Origin: Saprospiraceae bacterium
GTDB lineage: Bacteria; Bacteroidota; Bacteroidia; Chitinophagales; Saprospiraceae
Length of the DNA stretch: 42,808 bases
Direction of reading: 5' to 3'
Assembly: GCA_013002995.1 (NCBI GenBank)
Contig: JABDLO010000420.1
Coordinates: 1-42,808 of the forward strand
Position numbers and translations under genes: made by a program. Below the pieces are notes generated by a model. That model did not search any database, had not been told where the DNA came from, and worked only from the letters and a program-made list of their open reading frames with translations. Every line of letters starts with the position of its first letter. Within the stretch, counting starts at the first letter, position 1. This document shows positions 31,353 to 39,735 of the stretch, piece by piece.

Positions 31353-34181
31353 ATGCTTAGGAGGTGGAGAAAGTCAATTGCTTTGATGATCAGTTTAGGA
31401 TGTTTCAGCATTGAGGGTTTAGGACAGACCACATTCAACAACTTAACAGAAAGTTATCTGGGATCTAGTGTGTATCAATCCAGTCTCGCTGTTGGGATTA
31501 ATGACATGAATGGTGACGAGCTTGATGATATCATTATCATGAATACCGGGAAGGAGCTTAAAATTCTTTTAAACAATGGGGTGGGGCAACCAATGGAAAT
31601 TATTGAATATGGACCAAAGGTTTCCTCGACAGCTGAGTGGTCTTTTGCTCTTGGAGATCTCAACAATGATGATATTCCTGAGATTTTTACCTCAGGGGTG
31701 TATAATAGTGTAAAAGTATTTGAATTCGACCCAATGCGTAAATCCATTGTAAGATCACAAAGAATCTCTTCAGGTGCATATGGCCAGGGAAGCAATGTGA
31801 TGGATATCGACCTCGATGGATTCAATGATTACTTTTTATGTCATGATGAAGGAGAAAGCAGGGTATTCCTCAATGAGGGAGATGGAACTCTGAAACGGGA
31901 AGATGGATATATTGACTTTTCAACAAATCCAGAGAGTGATATGTCGGGCAATTATGGATCAGAGTGGGTGGATCTGGATGATGATGGTATCCCTGAGTTA
32001 TATATGGTTAAGTGCTCAGTGAGGGCTTCTGAATTTACAGATCCCAGGCGCATCAATCAACTATTTAAAGTGAATGATCAAGGTGTTTATGTAGATATTG
32101 CATCTGAAGTAGGACTTGCATTTGGTGATCAATCCTGGTCGGGAAATTTTCTTGATATGGATAATGATGGAGATCTTGATGGAGTAGTCATCAACCATCA
32201 CTCACCGCACATTTTTTTTAGAAATGATGGTGGAGTATTTACTGAGGTTGATCTAGGATATTCATTGACTTCATTCGATTTTCAAGTTATGTCTGCAGAC
32301 CTGGATAACAATGGTTATACTGACATTGTGATCACGGGAGGAGAAGATTACATTTTGTATAATTTGGGAGACTACAATTTCATTCTGGAGGAGGAGCCTT
32401 TTGGGTTTTATCATGTTCATACTGCTTCACTTGGCGATATTGACAATGATGGATTTATCGATGCCTATGTGGGATATGGTAAGCCTATACTGGAACCCGG
32501 TAATCGTAGAGATGCTCTATGGATCAATAAAGGGAATGATAATAATTATGTGAAGTTTTCATTGAAAGGTAAGACGGTAAATCGCTCAGCCATCGGCGCT
32601 AAGGTTAAATTGTTTAGTTCTTTGGGTGTACAACAGAGATTTATCCAGGGTGGCCAAAGTTATGGTGTGGTATTGAGTGATATTCTGCATTTTGGGATGG
32701 GAGAGCAGGAGGTGATTGATTCCATTGAAATCATATGGCCCGGAGGCCTGAAAGAAAAATTTCAAAACCTTGGAGTAAATCAACATTATCTGGTAGAGGA
32801 AGGTGGTTGTATCACTGCTTTTGCAAATGTACAGGCTGATAAAGATGAGATTTGCCTTGATGAAAATACAATAGTTTCTTTACCTGACTCCTTATTTTCG
32901 GTTAAATGGTCTGATGGTACAAATGATATGGTTAAGACCATTGATAAACCAGGGTTATATTCAGGAAGGGCGATAAACAGCAGCGGATGCCAAGTCCCAA
33001 TTGTCCCATTTATTATAACTGATAAAGGTATAGCTGAATTCCAATTACAATACGAAGATACGATCATCATTTGTGAAGGTGATTTAATAGGACCAAAACA
33101 GGAATATGTCAGCTATGTATGGAACGATGGATCTATAGAACAAAGTATTGCGCCACTTGAAGAGGGAACTTATTCAATTACAGTTCAAGATATATGTGGT
33201 GAAGGATATACAGATGAGGTTTTTGTTCAATTTGAACATGATGAACTGGTTAATAAGGCTGATACAGTTAAAAAAGATAGCATAGCTCGACTGACGGTAG
33301 GAGGCCATACCACTTATTGGTACGCTTCTGAAGATGATGAAGCTCCCTTATACTTTGGTGATACCTTAATATCTGATCCGCTGACAGTTGATACCAGCTT
33401 TTATTATGAAGTCGTTTCTTTCCCTTCAAGTGAGTCCTCAGTTGTGGGTATCAATAGAAATGATGAAGATAATCCATATGCCAATAATACACTTAATGCG
33501 GTCATGCGATTCAATGCTATAGAAGGTTTTACATTAATTAATATTGAAGTAAATACAGATACTCCCGGCGATCGTAGAATAGTCATCTTTAATTCATCAG
33601 GAGGTGAAATATATGAAAAGACATTTTCATTGAGTGATGGAAAAAATATTCTGAATCTTGATGCTGAAATCTCAAAAGGAAATGGATATAGAATTACTAC
33701 AGATGGAGCTGTTAATATGGATGAGTTTGGATTTGAGGGCCCCAGATTGACAAGATCATCCATAGATGTATTTTATCCTTATACTGATGATGAATTGATT
33801 GCTATTGAAGGATCTGAGAATGGACCTAATTATTACTACTTCTATAATTGGGAAGTTGAGCAACTTGGTGCACCCTGTACAAGTGTACGCTTTAAGTATG
33901 ACGTAGTTGTTGATTTCAGTGAATCCACTTCTGTCTCAATTTTATCAGATCATATAAATATATATCCCAATCCTGCTGATGACTTCATCGAAATAATAAA
34001 TTCTTCTGGAGTTGATGGAAAGCTGTTGTTGTCCGATATTACCGGTAAGCTGATTTTACAAGAGAAAATTAATGATCACACAACAAGGATCAACATTTCT
34101 TCAATCCAAGTGGGATTATATGCAGTTTCATTTGTATCCAGATATGGAATTTATTCACAACTGGTCGTAATCGCCAAATAA
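31353..34181 (+). CDS. Secreted FG-GAP/VCBS and ASPIC/UnbV protein with T9SS sorting domain
   Basis: 942 aa. After a signal peptide (about 1-25, ending GLGQ), residues about 30-400 are VCBS/FG-GAP propeller repeats with calcium-loop signatures such as DMNGDELDD, DLNNDDIPE, DIDLDGFND, DLDDDGIPE, DMDNDGDLDG and DIDNDGFID. An ASPIC/UnbV domain follows (about 405-480; RSAIGAKVKLFSSLGVQQ, IEIIWPGGLKEKF). Residues about 490-860 are Ig-like and lectin-like segments. The last 80 residues (from YPNPADDFIEI to QLVVIAK) are a type-A T9SS C-terminal sorting domain, so the protein should be exported through the type IX system and anchored or released at the surface. Ligand unknown; adhesion or binding is plausible. 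Confidence 0.9.
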   Translation: MLRRWRKSIALMISLGCFSIEGLGQTTFNNLTESYLGSSVYQSSLAVGINDMNGDELDDIIIMNTGKELKILLNNGVGQPMEIIEYGPKVSSTAEWSFALGDLNNDDIPEIFTSGVYNSVKVFEFDPMRKSIVRSQRISSGAYGQGSNVMDIDLDGFNDYFLCHDEGESRVFLNEGDGTLKREDGYIDFSTNPESDMSGNYGSEWVDLDDDGIPELYMVKCSVRASEFTDPRRINQLFKVNDQGVYVDIASEVGLAFGDQSWSGNFLDMDNDGDLDGVVINHHSPHIFFRNDGGVFTEVDLGYSLTSFDFQVMSADLDNNGYTDIVITGGEDYILYNLGDYNFILEEEPFGFYHVHTASLGDIDNDGFIDAYVGYGKPILEPGNRRDALWINKGNDNNYVKFSLKGKTVNRSAIGAKVKLFSSLGVQQRFIQGGQSYGVVLSDILHFGMGEQEVIDSIEIIWPGGLKEKFQNLGVNQHYLVEEGGCITAFANVQADKDEICLDENTIVSLPDSLFSVKWSDGTNDMVKTIDKPGLYSGRAINSSGCQVPIVPFIITDKGIAEFQLQYEDTIIICEGDLIGPKQEYVSYVWNDGSIEQSIAPLEEGTYSITVQDICGEGYTDEVFVQFEHDELVNKADTVKKDSIARLTVGGHTTYWYASEDDEAPLYFGDTLISDPLTVDTSFYYEVVSFPSSESSVVGINRNDEDNPYANNTLNAVMRFNAIEGFTLINIEVNTDTPGDRRIVIFNSSGGEIYEKTFSLSDGKNILNLDAEISKGNGYRITTDGAVNMDEFGFEGPRLTRSSIDVFYPYTDDELIAIEGSENGPNYYYFYNWEVEQLGAPCTSVRFKYDVVVDFSESTSVSILSDHINIYPNPADDFIEIINSSGVDGKLLLSDITGKLILQEKINDHTTRINISSIQVGLYAVSFVSRYGIYSQLVVIAK

Positions 34182-34309
34182 TCTTTCAATATATAGCGTA
34201 TCTCTTTCTGATTCTTGGTTTTTATTCTGTGAAAGATCGCCTTGTATGATGATCCAGGTCATCCCGCTAATGATGTGGAAGGACTATATTTCTGCTAAAA
34301 TATATCATT

Positions 34310-36445
34310 ATGGCAATACATCTGGATGAGCTATCAATAGTTGATGAAACCATTCGTAAAATAGGAAATACTATTGTTCTGGCTGTACCTCTTGCTGCAG
34401 GAAAACCCAATCACATCGTTAATGCATTTTATAGGAAAGCAAAAGAAAATCCGGAAATAGATCTAAAGATTTGTACTGCTTTAACGTTACAAAGACCTAA
34501 GGGAAACAGCGAACTTGAGCAGCGATTCATTGACCTGTTTAGCGACCGGATATTTGGAGATTATCCGGACCTGGACTATGAGTTGGACAGAATGACCAAT
34601 TCTATGCCCGACAATATTCAGATCATTGAGTTTTACTTTGCTCCAGGCAAATATTTAGCAAATGATGAAGCTCAGAGGAATTATGTGTCTTCTAATTACA
34701 CCCATGTAGTCAGGGATGTACTGGACCGCAATGTTAATGTTATAGCTCAGATGGTTGCCAAAGAAGAAATTAATCTCAAAAAGTATTTTTCGTTGAGTTC
34801 AAATCCTGATACCTCAATGGATGTAGTTAAAGAACTGGGAAAGAGAGGGATTCCTCATGTCAAGATTGCACAGGTTAACCAGAATATGCCATTTATGTAC
34901 GGGGACTCTATGGTGGAAGAAGATGTATTTGATTATGTATTAGATGATGAATCTAAATACTATAAACTATTTGGACCACCTAAGATGAGCGTGTCAGATC
35001 AAGATTATATGATCGGGCTCTATTGTTCAGCTCTCGTGAGGGATGATGGTGAGATCCAGATCGGAATAGGATCCCTGGGAGACGCTACCATATATAACTT
35101 GGTATTACGACAGAATCAAAATGAAGTCTACCAGGAAGTTTTAAATGACCTCGGTGTGTATGACAAGTATGGTAACGTTATTGATAAATATGGCGATACC
35201 GGAAAATTTGATGTGGGGCTATTGGGTGCTTCTGAAATGATCGTGGATGGATTCATGCATTTGTATAATAATGGAATTATCAAAAAGAAGGTATACGATC
35301 ACATCGGATTACAGCGATTGCTTAATGCAGGTAAGATAAAAGAAGAGTTTTCAGATGATATTCTCAACATACTTTATAAGAATAATTTGATTCATGAGCG
35401 GATTAATCTTGAAGACTTCAACTTTTTACAAAAGTGGGGAATCTTTAATGAAAATGTCAGCTTCAAAGGAGGGCAGGTATATCTGAAAGATGAACAATCC
35501 GTAATTCCATATGTAAATGAGCTGGCAGATCTTGAATTCATGAAGAAAAACTGTCTTGGCGATCGATTGAAAGGTGGTCAGGTAATGCATGGAGGATTTT
35601 TCCTCGGTCCAGAGGAATTCTATCAGTGGTTGAGGGAAATGCCACCGGAAGAAAGGAAGCTCATTAATATGAGAAGCGTCCAGAAGGTCAATCAACTCTA
35701 TGGCCATGAAGAGTTGGATCGGTTGCACCGTAAAAATGCAAGATTCATTAATACGTGTATGATGCAGACATTGGCTGGAGCAGCTGTAAGTGATGGTCTT
35801 GAAGATGGTAGAGTAGTAAGCGGAGTAGGAGGGCAATACAATTTTGTTGCGATGGCACAAGAGCTTCCAGATGGACATTCCATACTCAACTTGAAGAGTA
35901 CAAGAATGAAAGCAGGAAAAGCAGTTTCTAATATTGTCCCATTTTACGGGCATATTACCATTCCAAGACACCTGAGGGATATGGTTGTCACTGAATACGG
36001 AATTGCATTTTTAAGAGGCAAGACCGATCAGGAGATCATCGAAGAACTTATAAAGGTTTCTGATTCCAGGTTCCAAAATGAACTTGCAGCATGGGCTAAA
36101 AAGGCAGGAAAGTTGAGGCAAGATTATGTCGTACCTGAAGCCTACAGAAATAATACTCCTGAGTCTTATCAATCTTTATTGCTTAAATATAAAAAGCAGG
36201 GTTTTTATCCTGTGTTTCCATTTGGCACACAATTAACAGATGAAGAGATTGAATTGGGCAAAGCACTCAAAGGATTAAAAGCAGACCTGGATGACAAGCC
36301 AAGATTTCTTAATACCTTGCTCAAATCATTTTTCACTAAGACTAAAACAGGTCACCAGAAATTCCTTAAGATGATGCGATTGGATCACCCGAAAGGTATT
36401 AAAGAAAAACTGTTTCAAAAACTGCTGGTTACTAAAATGGGGTAG
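34310..36445 (+). CDS. Acetyl-CoA hydrolase/transferase family protein (long form)
   Basis: 711 aa, longer than the 430-500 aa ordinary acetyl-CoA hydrolase or 4-hydroxybutyrate CoA-transferase. The N-terminal part shows the CoA-transferase fold start (GNTIVLAVPLAAGKPNHIVN) and YVSSNYTHVVRDVLDRNVNVI. The C-terminal acetyl-CoA hydrolase domain includes SDGLEDGRVVSGVGGQYNFVAMA, SNIVPFYGHITIPRHLRDMVVTEYGIAFLRGKTD. Such enzymes move or hydrolyse CoA between acetyl-CoA and other acids in the cytosol; hydrolase and transferase activity cannot be separated by sequence. The extra central region (about 280-430) with DGFMHLYNNGIIKKKVYDH is the main difference. Upstream 100 bases show a -7-like TATATTTC at 34288. 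Repeats follow the stop. Confidence 0.8.
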   Translation: MAIHLDELSIVDETIRKIGNTIVLAVPLAAGKPNHIVNAFYRKAKENPEIDLKICTALTLQRPKGNSELEQRFIDLFSDRIFGDYPDLDYELDRMTNSMPDNIQIIEFYFAPGKYLANDEAQRNYVSSNYTHVVRDVLDRNVNVIAQMVAKEEINLKKYFSLSSNPDTSMDVVKELGKRGIPHVKIAQVNQNMPFMYGDSMVEEDVFDYVLDDESKYYKLFGPPKMSVSDQDYMIGLYCSALVRDDGEIQIGIGSLGDATIYNLVLRQNQNEVYQEVLNDLGVYDKYGNVIDKYGDTGKFDVGLLGASEMIVDGFMHLYNNGIIKKKVYDHIGLQRLLNAGKIKEEFSDDILNILYKNNLIHERINLEDFNFLQKWGIFNENVSFKGGQVYLKDEQSVIPYVNELADLEFMKKNCLGDRLKGGQVMHGGFFLGPEEFYQWLREMPPEERKLINMRSVQKVNQLYGHEELDRLHRKNARFINTCMMQTLAGAAVSDGLEDGRVVSGVGGQYNFVAMAQELPDGHSILNLKSTRMKAGKAVSNIVPFYGHITIPRHLRDMVVTEYGIAFLRGKTDQEIIEELIKVSDSRFQNELAAWAKKAGKLRQDYVVPEAYRNNTPESYQSLLLKYKKQGFYPVFPFGTQLTDEEIELGKALKGLKADLDDKPRFLNTLLKSFFTKTKTGHQKFLKMMRLDHPKGIKEKLFQKLLVTKMG

Positions 36446-36452
36446 GACCGTC

Positions 36453-36490
36453 AGCTAAAGCAAAAGGAAAAAGCTAAAGCAAACGGTAAA
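36453..36490. repeat. Left pair of AGCTAAAGCAAACGGTAA-type repeats near the IS200 gene
   Basis: Two direct copies of an about 19-bp unit (AGCTAAAGCAAAAGGAAAA and AGCTAAAGCAAACGGTAAA) lie end to end right after the acetyl-CoA hydrolase stop. The second copy matches the unit at 37266 on the far side of the IS200-type gene over 18 bases. They are on the plus strand in both places. Confidence 0.65.
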
Positions 36491-36572
36491 ATTTGAAGTT
36501 AAATATTGTAGCTATTAAAAATGATTAGTTTTTGATATTTGGATTTGATTTACAGAAATTTTAAGTCTATTT

Positions 36573-36622
36573 CCGTCCGCTTTAGCGGGCGGGTGTTTGA
36601 AAATTAATTTTGGCTTTAGCCA
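36573..36622. repeat. GC-rich hairpin and TGGCTTTAGCCA palindrome at the 3' end of the IS200-type gene
   Basis: CCGTCCGC (36573-36580) pairs with GCGGGCGG (36585-36592), one G-U pair, loop TTTA. TGGCT-TT-AGCCA (36611-36622) forms a second small stem 2 bases from the stop codon of the minus-strand transposase. IS200/IS605 enzymes recognise subterminal hairpins, so these are candidate end structures or REP elements. Confidence 0.55.
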
Positions 36623-36624
36623 CA

Positions 36625-37059
36625 TTATTTCTCCTGCCATGTCCAACCGTATTTCTTCATGAATAAATCTACCTCTTCTTTGAAACTTGATTTATTATGA
36701 TGCTGTTCTTGATTTCGGATGTAAAGTTTCACGTAATGTAAATGGGATTCACTAACTCCTACCGCCCAATAATCATCCTGCCAAGCAAATTTTTCAGAAC
36801 AATAATTATTTTTATTAATCCAAAACGATGATTCTCCTTTTATCAGTTGAAGTGTTTTACTGAGGCTCATATCTTTATTCAAAGAAATAAGACAATGTAG
36901 ATGATCATTACTGCCATCAACCTCCAGGAGTATTATGCCTTTTTCTTTGGCATTTTCTTTTATGTGGGATAGTATAACTTCTTTGTATTTCCTTTGGATT
37001 AGTGGTGCTCTATTTTTTGTTGTGAATACAGTATGTATCCAGACTCTTACCCAACTCAT
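36625..37059 (-). CDS. tnpA: IS200/IS605-family Y1 transposase (TnpA), intact
   Basis: 144 aa, full length for the family. The HUH metal site is in GSNDHLHCLISL (HxH), and the nucleophile Tyr is in HYVKLYIRNQEQHHNKSSFKEE, where Gln and His residues follow in the usual YIxNQxxHH pattern. Other conserved positions: VWIHTVFTTKNRAPLI and FAWQDDYWAVGVSESHLHYV. TnpA cuts and rejoins single-stranded DNA at hairpin ends, inserting without target duplication. No TnpB partner is present. Short repeats and hairpins lie on both sides, but classic IS ends were not defined, so an intact IS versus a single-copy domesticated gene is open. Confidence 0.88.
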   Translation of the reverse strand: MSWVRVWIHTVFTTKNRAPLIQRKYKEVILSHIKENAKEKGIILLEVDGSNDHLHCLISLNKDMSLSKTLQLIKGESSFWINKNNYCSEKFAWQDDYWAVGVSESHLHYVKLYIRNQEQHHNKSSFKEEVDLFMKKYGWTWQEK

Positions 37060-37360
37060 AGTTTTGATTATAATAAAATAATTTTTTAATAGTATTTTCT
37101 TTTGCAGACGGTAGAACTAAAATTAACTGTAATAATAAAAATAGGAAAGTACTTTTATAATGGAGTTCTTCTGATTATAAATTAATGAGGAATTCTGTTT
37201 ATTTCAGCCGGACTAACTAGGTTATTGGGCTAAAGCCCAGGATTGTGGTTGCTCTTTTTACCGTTAGCTAAAGCAAACGGTAAGAGCTAAGCAAATGGTA
37301 AAATATATAGCAAAATCAGAAGCAATAAGCAATATATTTTTACTTGAAGGGATAAAATAA
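37060..37360. repeat. Gene-free 301-bp region with hairpins and right-hand repeat pair
   Basis: TGGGCT-AA-AGCCCA (37226-37239) is a 6-bp stem. At 37260-37281 ACCGTT and AACGGT bracket GCT-aa-AGC, an imperfect hairpin that contains one repeat unit (AGCTAAAGCAAACGGTAA, 37266-37283). A degenerate second unit (AGCTAAGCAAATGGTAAAA) follows at 37286-37304. The pair mirrors the one at 36453-36490. The rest is AT-rich with no visible ORF. Confidence 0.65.
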
Positions 37361-38653
37361 TTAAGTCCGGAAGCTTTGGATATAGGTTTCAATTCGGTCC
37401 ATTGCTTCCTTTAAATGATCAGAAGGGACACAAGAGTAAACCAATCTAAAAAGCCCGTATCCTTCATGCCCAAAACCGTCTCCAGGTGTAAGTAACACGC
37501 CGGTCTTATTATAAATATCCATCCATAAATGATGATCTCCTTCAGGCGTCTGTTCCTGGATGAACTCAGACATATCTAACCATACGAAAAGACTTCCTGT
37601 AGCATTTACATATGGAATAGATAGAGCATCTAATTTATCCGTTACAATCCGGAATGAATGGGTAAGCCTCTTTTGGTTTTCATGGATGTAAGATGGAAGG
37701 AACTCATCATCGGAGAGTATTTGACCCAACATCCACTGAGTGTGATTTGAAACCATATGAGGAGCATTTAGGTTGTCATATGCTTTCAATAATGAATTGT
37801 TGTAGGAATGTACCACACCTACTCTGAATCCTGATATTCCTAGATCTTTAGAAAGACTGTACCATAAGTGTAAGTATGGGCTCTTCATTTCTTCCATGAT
37901 GGTAGCAAATGAAATGAATTCAGGTAATTGTTCTTCATTATCAAGTATAAGAGACAATCCATAAATCTCATTCACCACAAGGTGAACCTCATTTCCTATA
38001 CACCATGCTGTAATTTCCTTTAATTTAGAAATACTGTAGACTGTTCCTGTTGGATTGTCCGGGGCGGTTAGAATCAACATCCTGGGTCTCTTTCCAGCGG
38101 AAATAATTTCATTATAGGCTTTGGAAAGATGTTTTATAGATAATGGATGTCCCTGATTGAGGTCACTGATATCATTATGAGAGATGATGTCATACCTTTC
38201 TACTCCTCCTTTGTTTCCGATATCCATGGTATATACCGGATAACTTGGGGCCGGAATCATAGCTATATCACCACGGTCACATAATATCCATGAGGTAACT
38301 TCTACAATTGCAGTGGCGCCTGCAGAGATGCCAAGGGTTTCAGAGGGTATTTCACATTTGAATAAATACCTGGATAGAAAGCCTGCTAGAGACTCCAGGA
38401 AATCCGGATTTCCCAGGCAAGAAGTATATCCTGCTACCCAGTCAGGTATAGATTGGGTAAGTGTGATGATTTCTATTTTATCTTTTAGGGATGGCCATGA
38501 TAAGACATTTTCAGCAACATTGAGGGTTATCTTCCCATCAGGGTTTTCTGTAGGGTGGAAAAGATCTTTGCTCGCCTCAAAGAAGATTTCAAAGTCGCTG
38601 CGTAATACCTGATCAACTGCTTTCTGGCCTCGAATGGATAATGTATGATTCAT
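37361..38653 (-). CDS. PLP-dependent class I/II aminotransferase (ACC-synthase-like subgroup)
   Basis: 430 aa with a fold-type I aminotransferase layout. Visible motifs: LGISAGATAIVEVTSWILCD (cofactor-phosphate binding), LILTAPDNPTGTVYSISKL (substrate carboxylate Asn), HLVVNEIYGLSLIL, and the internal aldimine Lys in YSLSKDLGISGFRVGVV. The C-terminal TPGDGFGHEGYGLFRLVYSC supplies the conserved Arg. The SLSKDLGISGFRVG and length resemble ACC-synthase-like enzymes; substrate is not determined. It lies 112 bases downstream of the acetate permease gene, separated from it by a terminator, so it probably has its own promoter. Confidence 0.8.
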   Translation of the reverse strand: MNHTLSIRGQKAVDQVLRSDFEIFFEASKDLFHPTENPDGKITLNVAENVLSWPSLKDKIEIITLTQSIPDWVAGYTSCLGNPDFLESLAGFLSRYLFKCEIPSETLGISAGATAIVEVTSWILCDRGDIAMIPAPSYPVYTMDIGNKGGVERYDIISHNDISDLNQGHPLSIKHLSKAYNEIISAGKRPRMLILTAPDNPTGTVYSISKLKEITAWCIGNEVHLVVNEIYGLSLILDNEEQLPEFISFATIMEEMKSPYLHLWYSLSKDLGISGFRVGVVHSYNNSLLKAYDNLNAPHMVSNHTQWMLGQILSDDEFLPSYIHENQKRLTHSFRIVTDKLDALSIPYVNATGSLFVWLDMSEFIQEQTPEGDHHLWMDIYNKTGVLLTPGDGFGHEGYGLFRLVYSCVPSDHLKEAMDRIETYIQSFRT

Positions 38654-38695
38654 CCGATGAAGCTAATAATTATGATTGAAATGTTTAAGAATGTC

Positions 38696-38734
38696 AAAAG
38701 AAAAGGAGTTGCTTCAGTTAGAAACAACTCCTTT
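38696..38734 (-). terminator. Terminator of the acetate permease gene
   Basis: Plus-strand AAAGGAGTTG (38702-38711) pairs with CAACTCCTTT (38725-38734), with a further three pairs past one mismatch and a 5-nt loop. Read on the minus strand the stem is followed by TCTTTT, so it ends transcription from 39386 before the aminotransferase gene. Confidence 0.75.
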
Positions 38735-38765
38735 GATATAATTGACCTTTTATCTGTGATACTAA

Positions 38766-39386
38766 TTAAAGTGGTAATATGTCTTTTTTGTAAACTTCGT
38801 TGATCACCTGGCCCATTGCTGTATAGATGGCTGAAGCACCACATATAATTCCTTCAATTCCAGCTATCAATTTGATTGTGCCATTTTGAGTAAAATCTCC
38901 CAGAGCTAATAGGAAGAATAATACAGTCAATGAAGCAAATACAAATTGTAGTGATCTTGTCAACTTTAATGTTCCTACATACATAAATGCAGTGAATAAT
39001 CCCCACATCAATAAGTAGAATCCCATTGCATATGGTGTAGTTGCTTCTGCCCATCCCATTTTAGGAAGAATGAGGAGACCTACAAGAGTCAGCCAGAATA
39101 AACCATAGGATGTAAATGCTGTAGTGGCGAATGTATTCCCTTTTTTCCATTCCATCACACCAGCAATAATCTGTGCAATACCGCCATAGAATATTCCCAT
39201 AGCCAGGATCATTGATCCTAATTGGATGATGCCTGCATTATGAATATTTAATAATACTGTAGTCATCCCAAAACCCATTAATCCAAGAGGTGCTGGGTTG
39301 GCTGTTTTGTCACTGAATGAAAAGTTGAGGAATTGCGATTTTTCAACTACCTGACTACTCGATTTACCTTTGATAAGTGATTCCAT
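38766..39386 (-). CDS. Acetate permease, GPR1/FUN34/YaaH (SatP) family
   Basis: 206 aa with six membrane helices. The family signature [18 protein letters not shown] is at about residues 31-48. [24 protein letters not shown] and [13 protein letters not shown] are the usual second and third helix blocks. YaaH/SatP proteins move acetate and succinate across the inner membrane, probably as proton symport or channel-like. The ATG at 39386 was chosen because earlier in-frame residues (from 39467) do not match the family. It is divergent from the rhodanese lipoprotein gene; a CRP/FNR-like palindrome lies between. Confidence 0.85.
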   Translation of the reverse strand: MESLIKGKSSSQVVEKSQFLNFSFSDKTANPAPLGLMGFGMTTVLLNIHNAGIIQLGSMILAMGIFYGGIAQIIAGVMEWKKGNTFATTAFTSYGLFWLTLVGLLILPKMGWAEATTPYAMGFYLLMWGLFTAFMYVGTLKLTRSLQFVFASLTVLFFLLALGDFTQNGTIKLIAGIEGIICGASAIYTAMGQVINEVYKKDILPL

Positions 39387-39522
39387 GATTGTTAAAGCAT
39401 TAATTGTTATTGTATAATTAACACAAAGGAAGGAACAACCTAGAATTATTTCAGGCAGACCCGTCATATTGGATTATGATGTTGGTCATATCACTACAAT
39501 TGTATTGAAATCCGGAGGTAAA

Positions 39523-39536
39523 GTGATCTAAATCAC
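39523..39536. promoter_or_regulatory. CRP/FNR-type palindromic operator candidate
   Basis: GTGAT-CTAA-ATCAC, flanked by A and A, matches the Crp consensus TGTGATCTAGATCACA at 14 of 16 positions. It sits 137 bases upstream of the permease ATG and 200 bases upstream of the rhodanese ATG. Binding by a Crp/Fnr family regulator is inferred. Confidence 0.5.
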
Positions 39537-39673
39537 ATAAGATGATAATAGTCAAATATGGATATGACCGGGCTCATTTCTTATGATGTAATCCAGTTAT
39601 AATTTGCGCCATATAAAATATGAATATAATTTCATATGTTGTTACATAAATACAAAACAGAAAAATATTTGGA

Positions 39674-39712
39674 CCTGATCACTGATAAGCAATAAAGTGA
39701 CCGGGTTTTTTT
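39674..39712 (+). terminator. Terminator-like hairpin in the leader of the rhodanese gene
   Basis: CCTGATCACT (39674-39683) pairs imperfectly with AGTGACCGGG (39696-39705), two mismatches, and a run of seven or eight T follows (39705-39712). It lies 24 bases before the ATG at 39736. It would act as an attenuator, or end a short transcript. Confidence 0.5.
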
Positions 39713-39735
39713 GCATCATAAAAAAACATATTGCC

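Larger units (their letters stand above)
39387..39735. promoter_or_regulatory. 349-bp divergent regulatory region (acetate permease / rhodanese)
   Basis: No ORF is visible. The region contains the CRP-like palindrome at 39523-39536, several GTCATAT / ATATGAC motifs (39473, 39486, 39563) and a terminator-like hairpin at 39674-39712. The -7-like AATATTTG (one mismatch) at 39664-39671 lies upstream of that hairpin, so the leader of the rhodanese gene would contain it. Confidence 0.5.

Noticed and set aside
34181-34237. ATCTTTCA / TGAAAGAT inverted repeat after the FG-GAP gene as a terminator
   Set aside because: The loop is about 40 bases and no T-run follows; pairing of 8 AT-rich bases is not convincing.
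35426-35971. 181-aa minus-strand ORF inside the acetyl-CoA hydrolase gene
   Set aside because: It is an antisense shadow of a strongly conserved coding region with no protein features of its own.
39387-39467. N-terminal extension of the acetate permease to 39467
   Set aside because: Residues before ATG 39386 do not match YaaH/SatP proteins, and the start at 39386 gives the usual short N-terminus before NPAPLGL.
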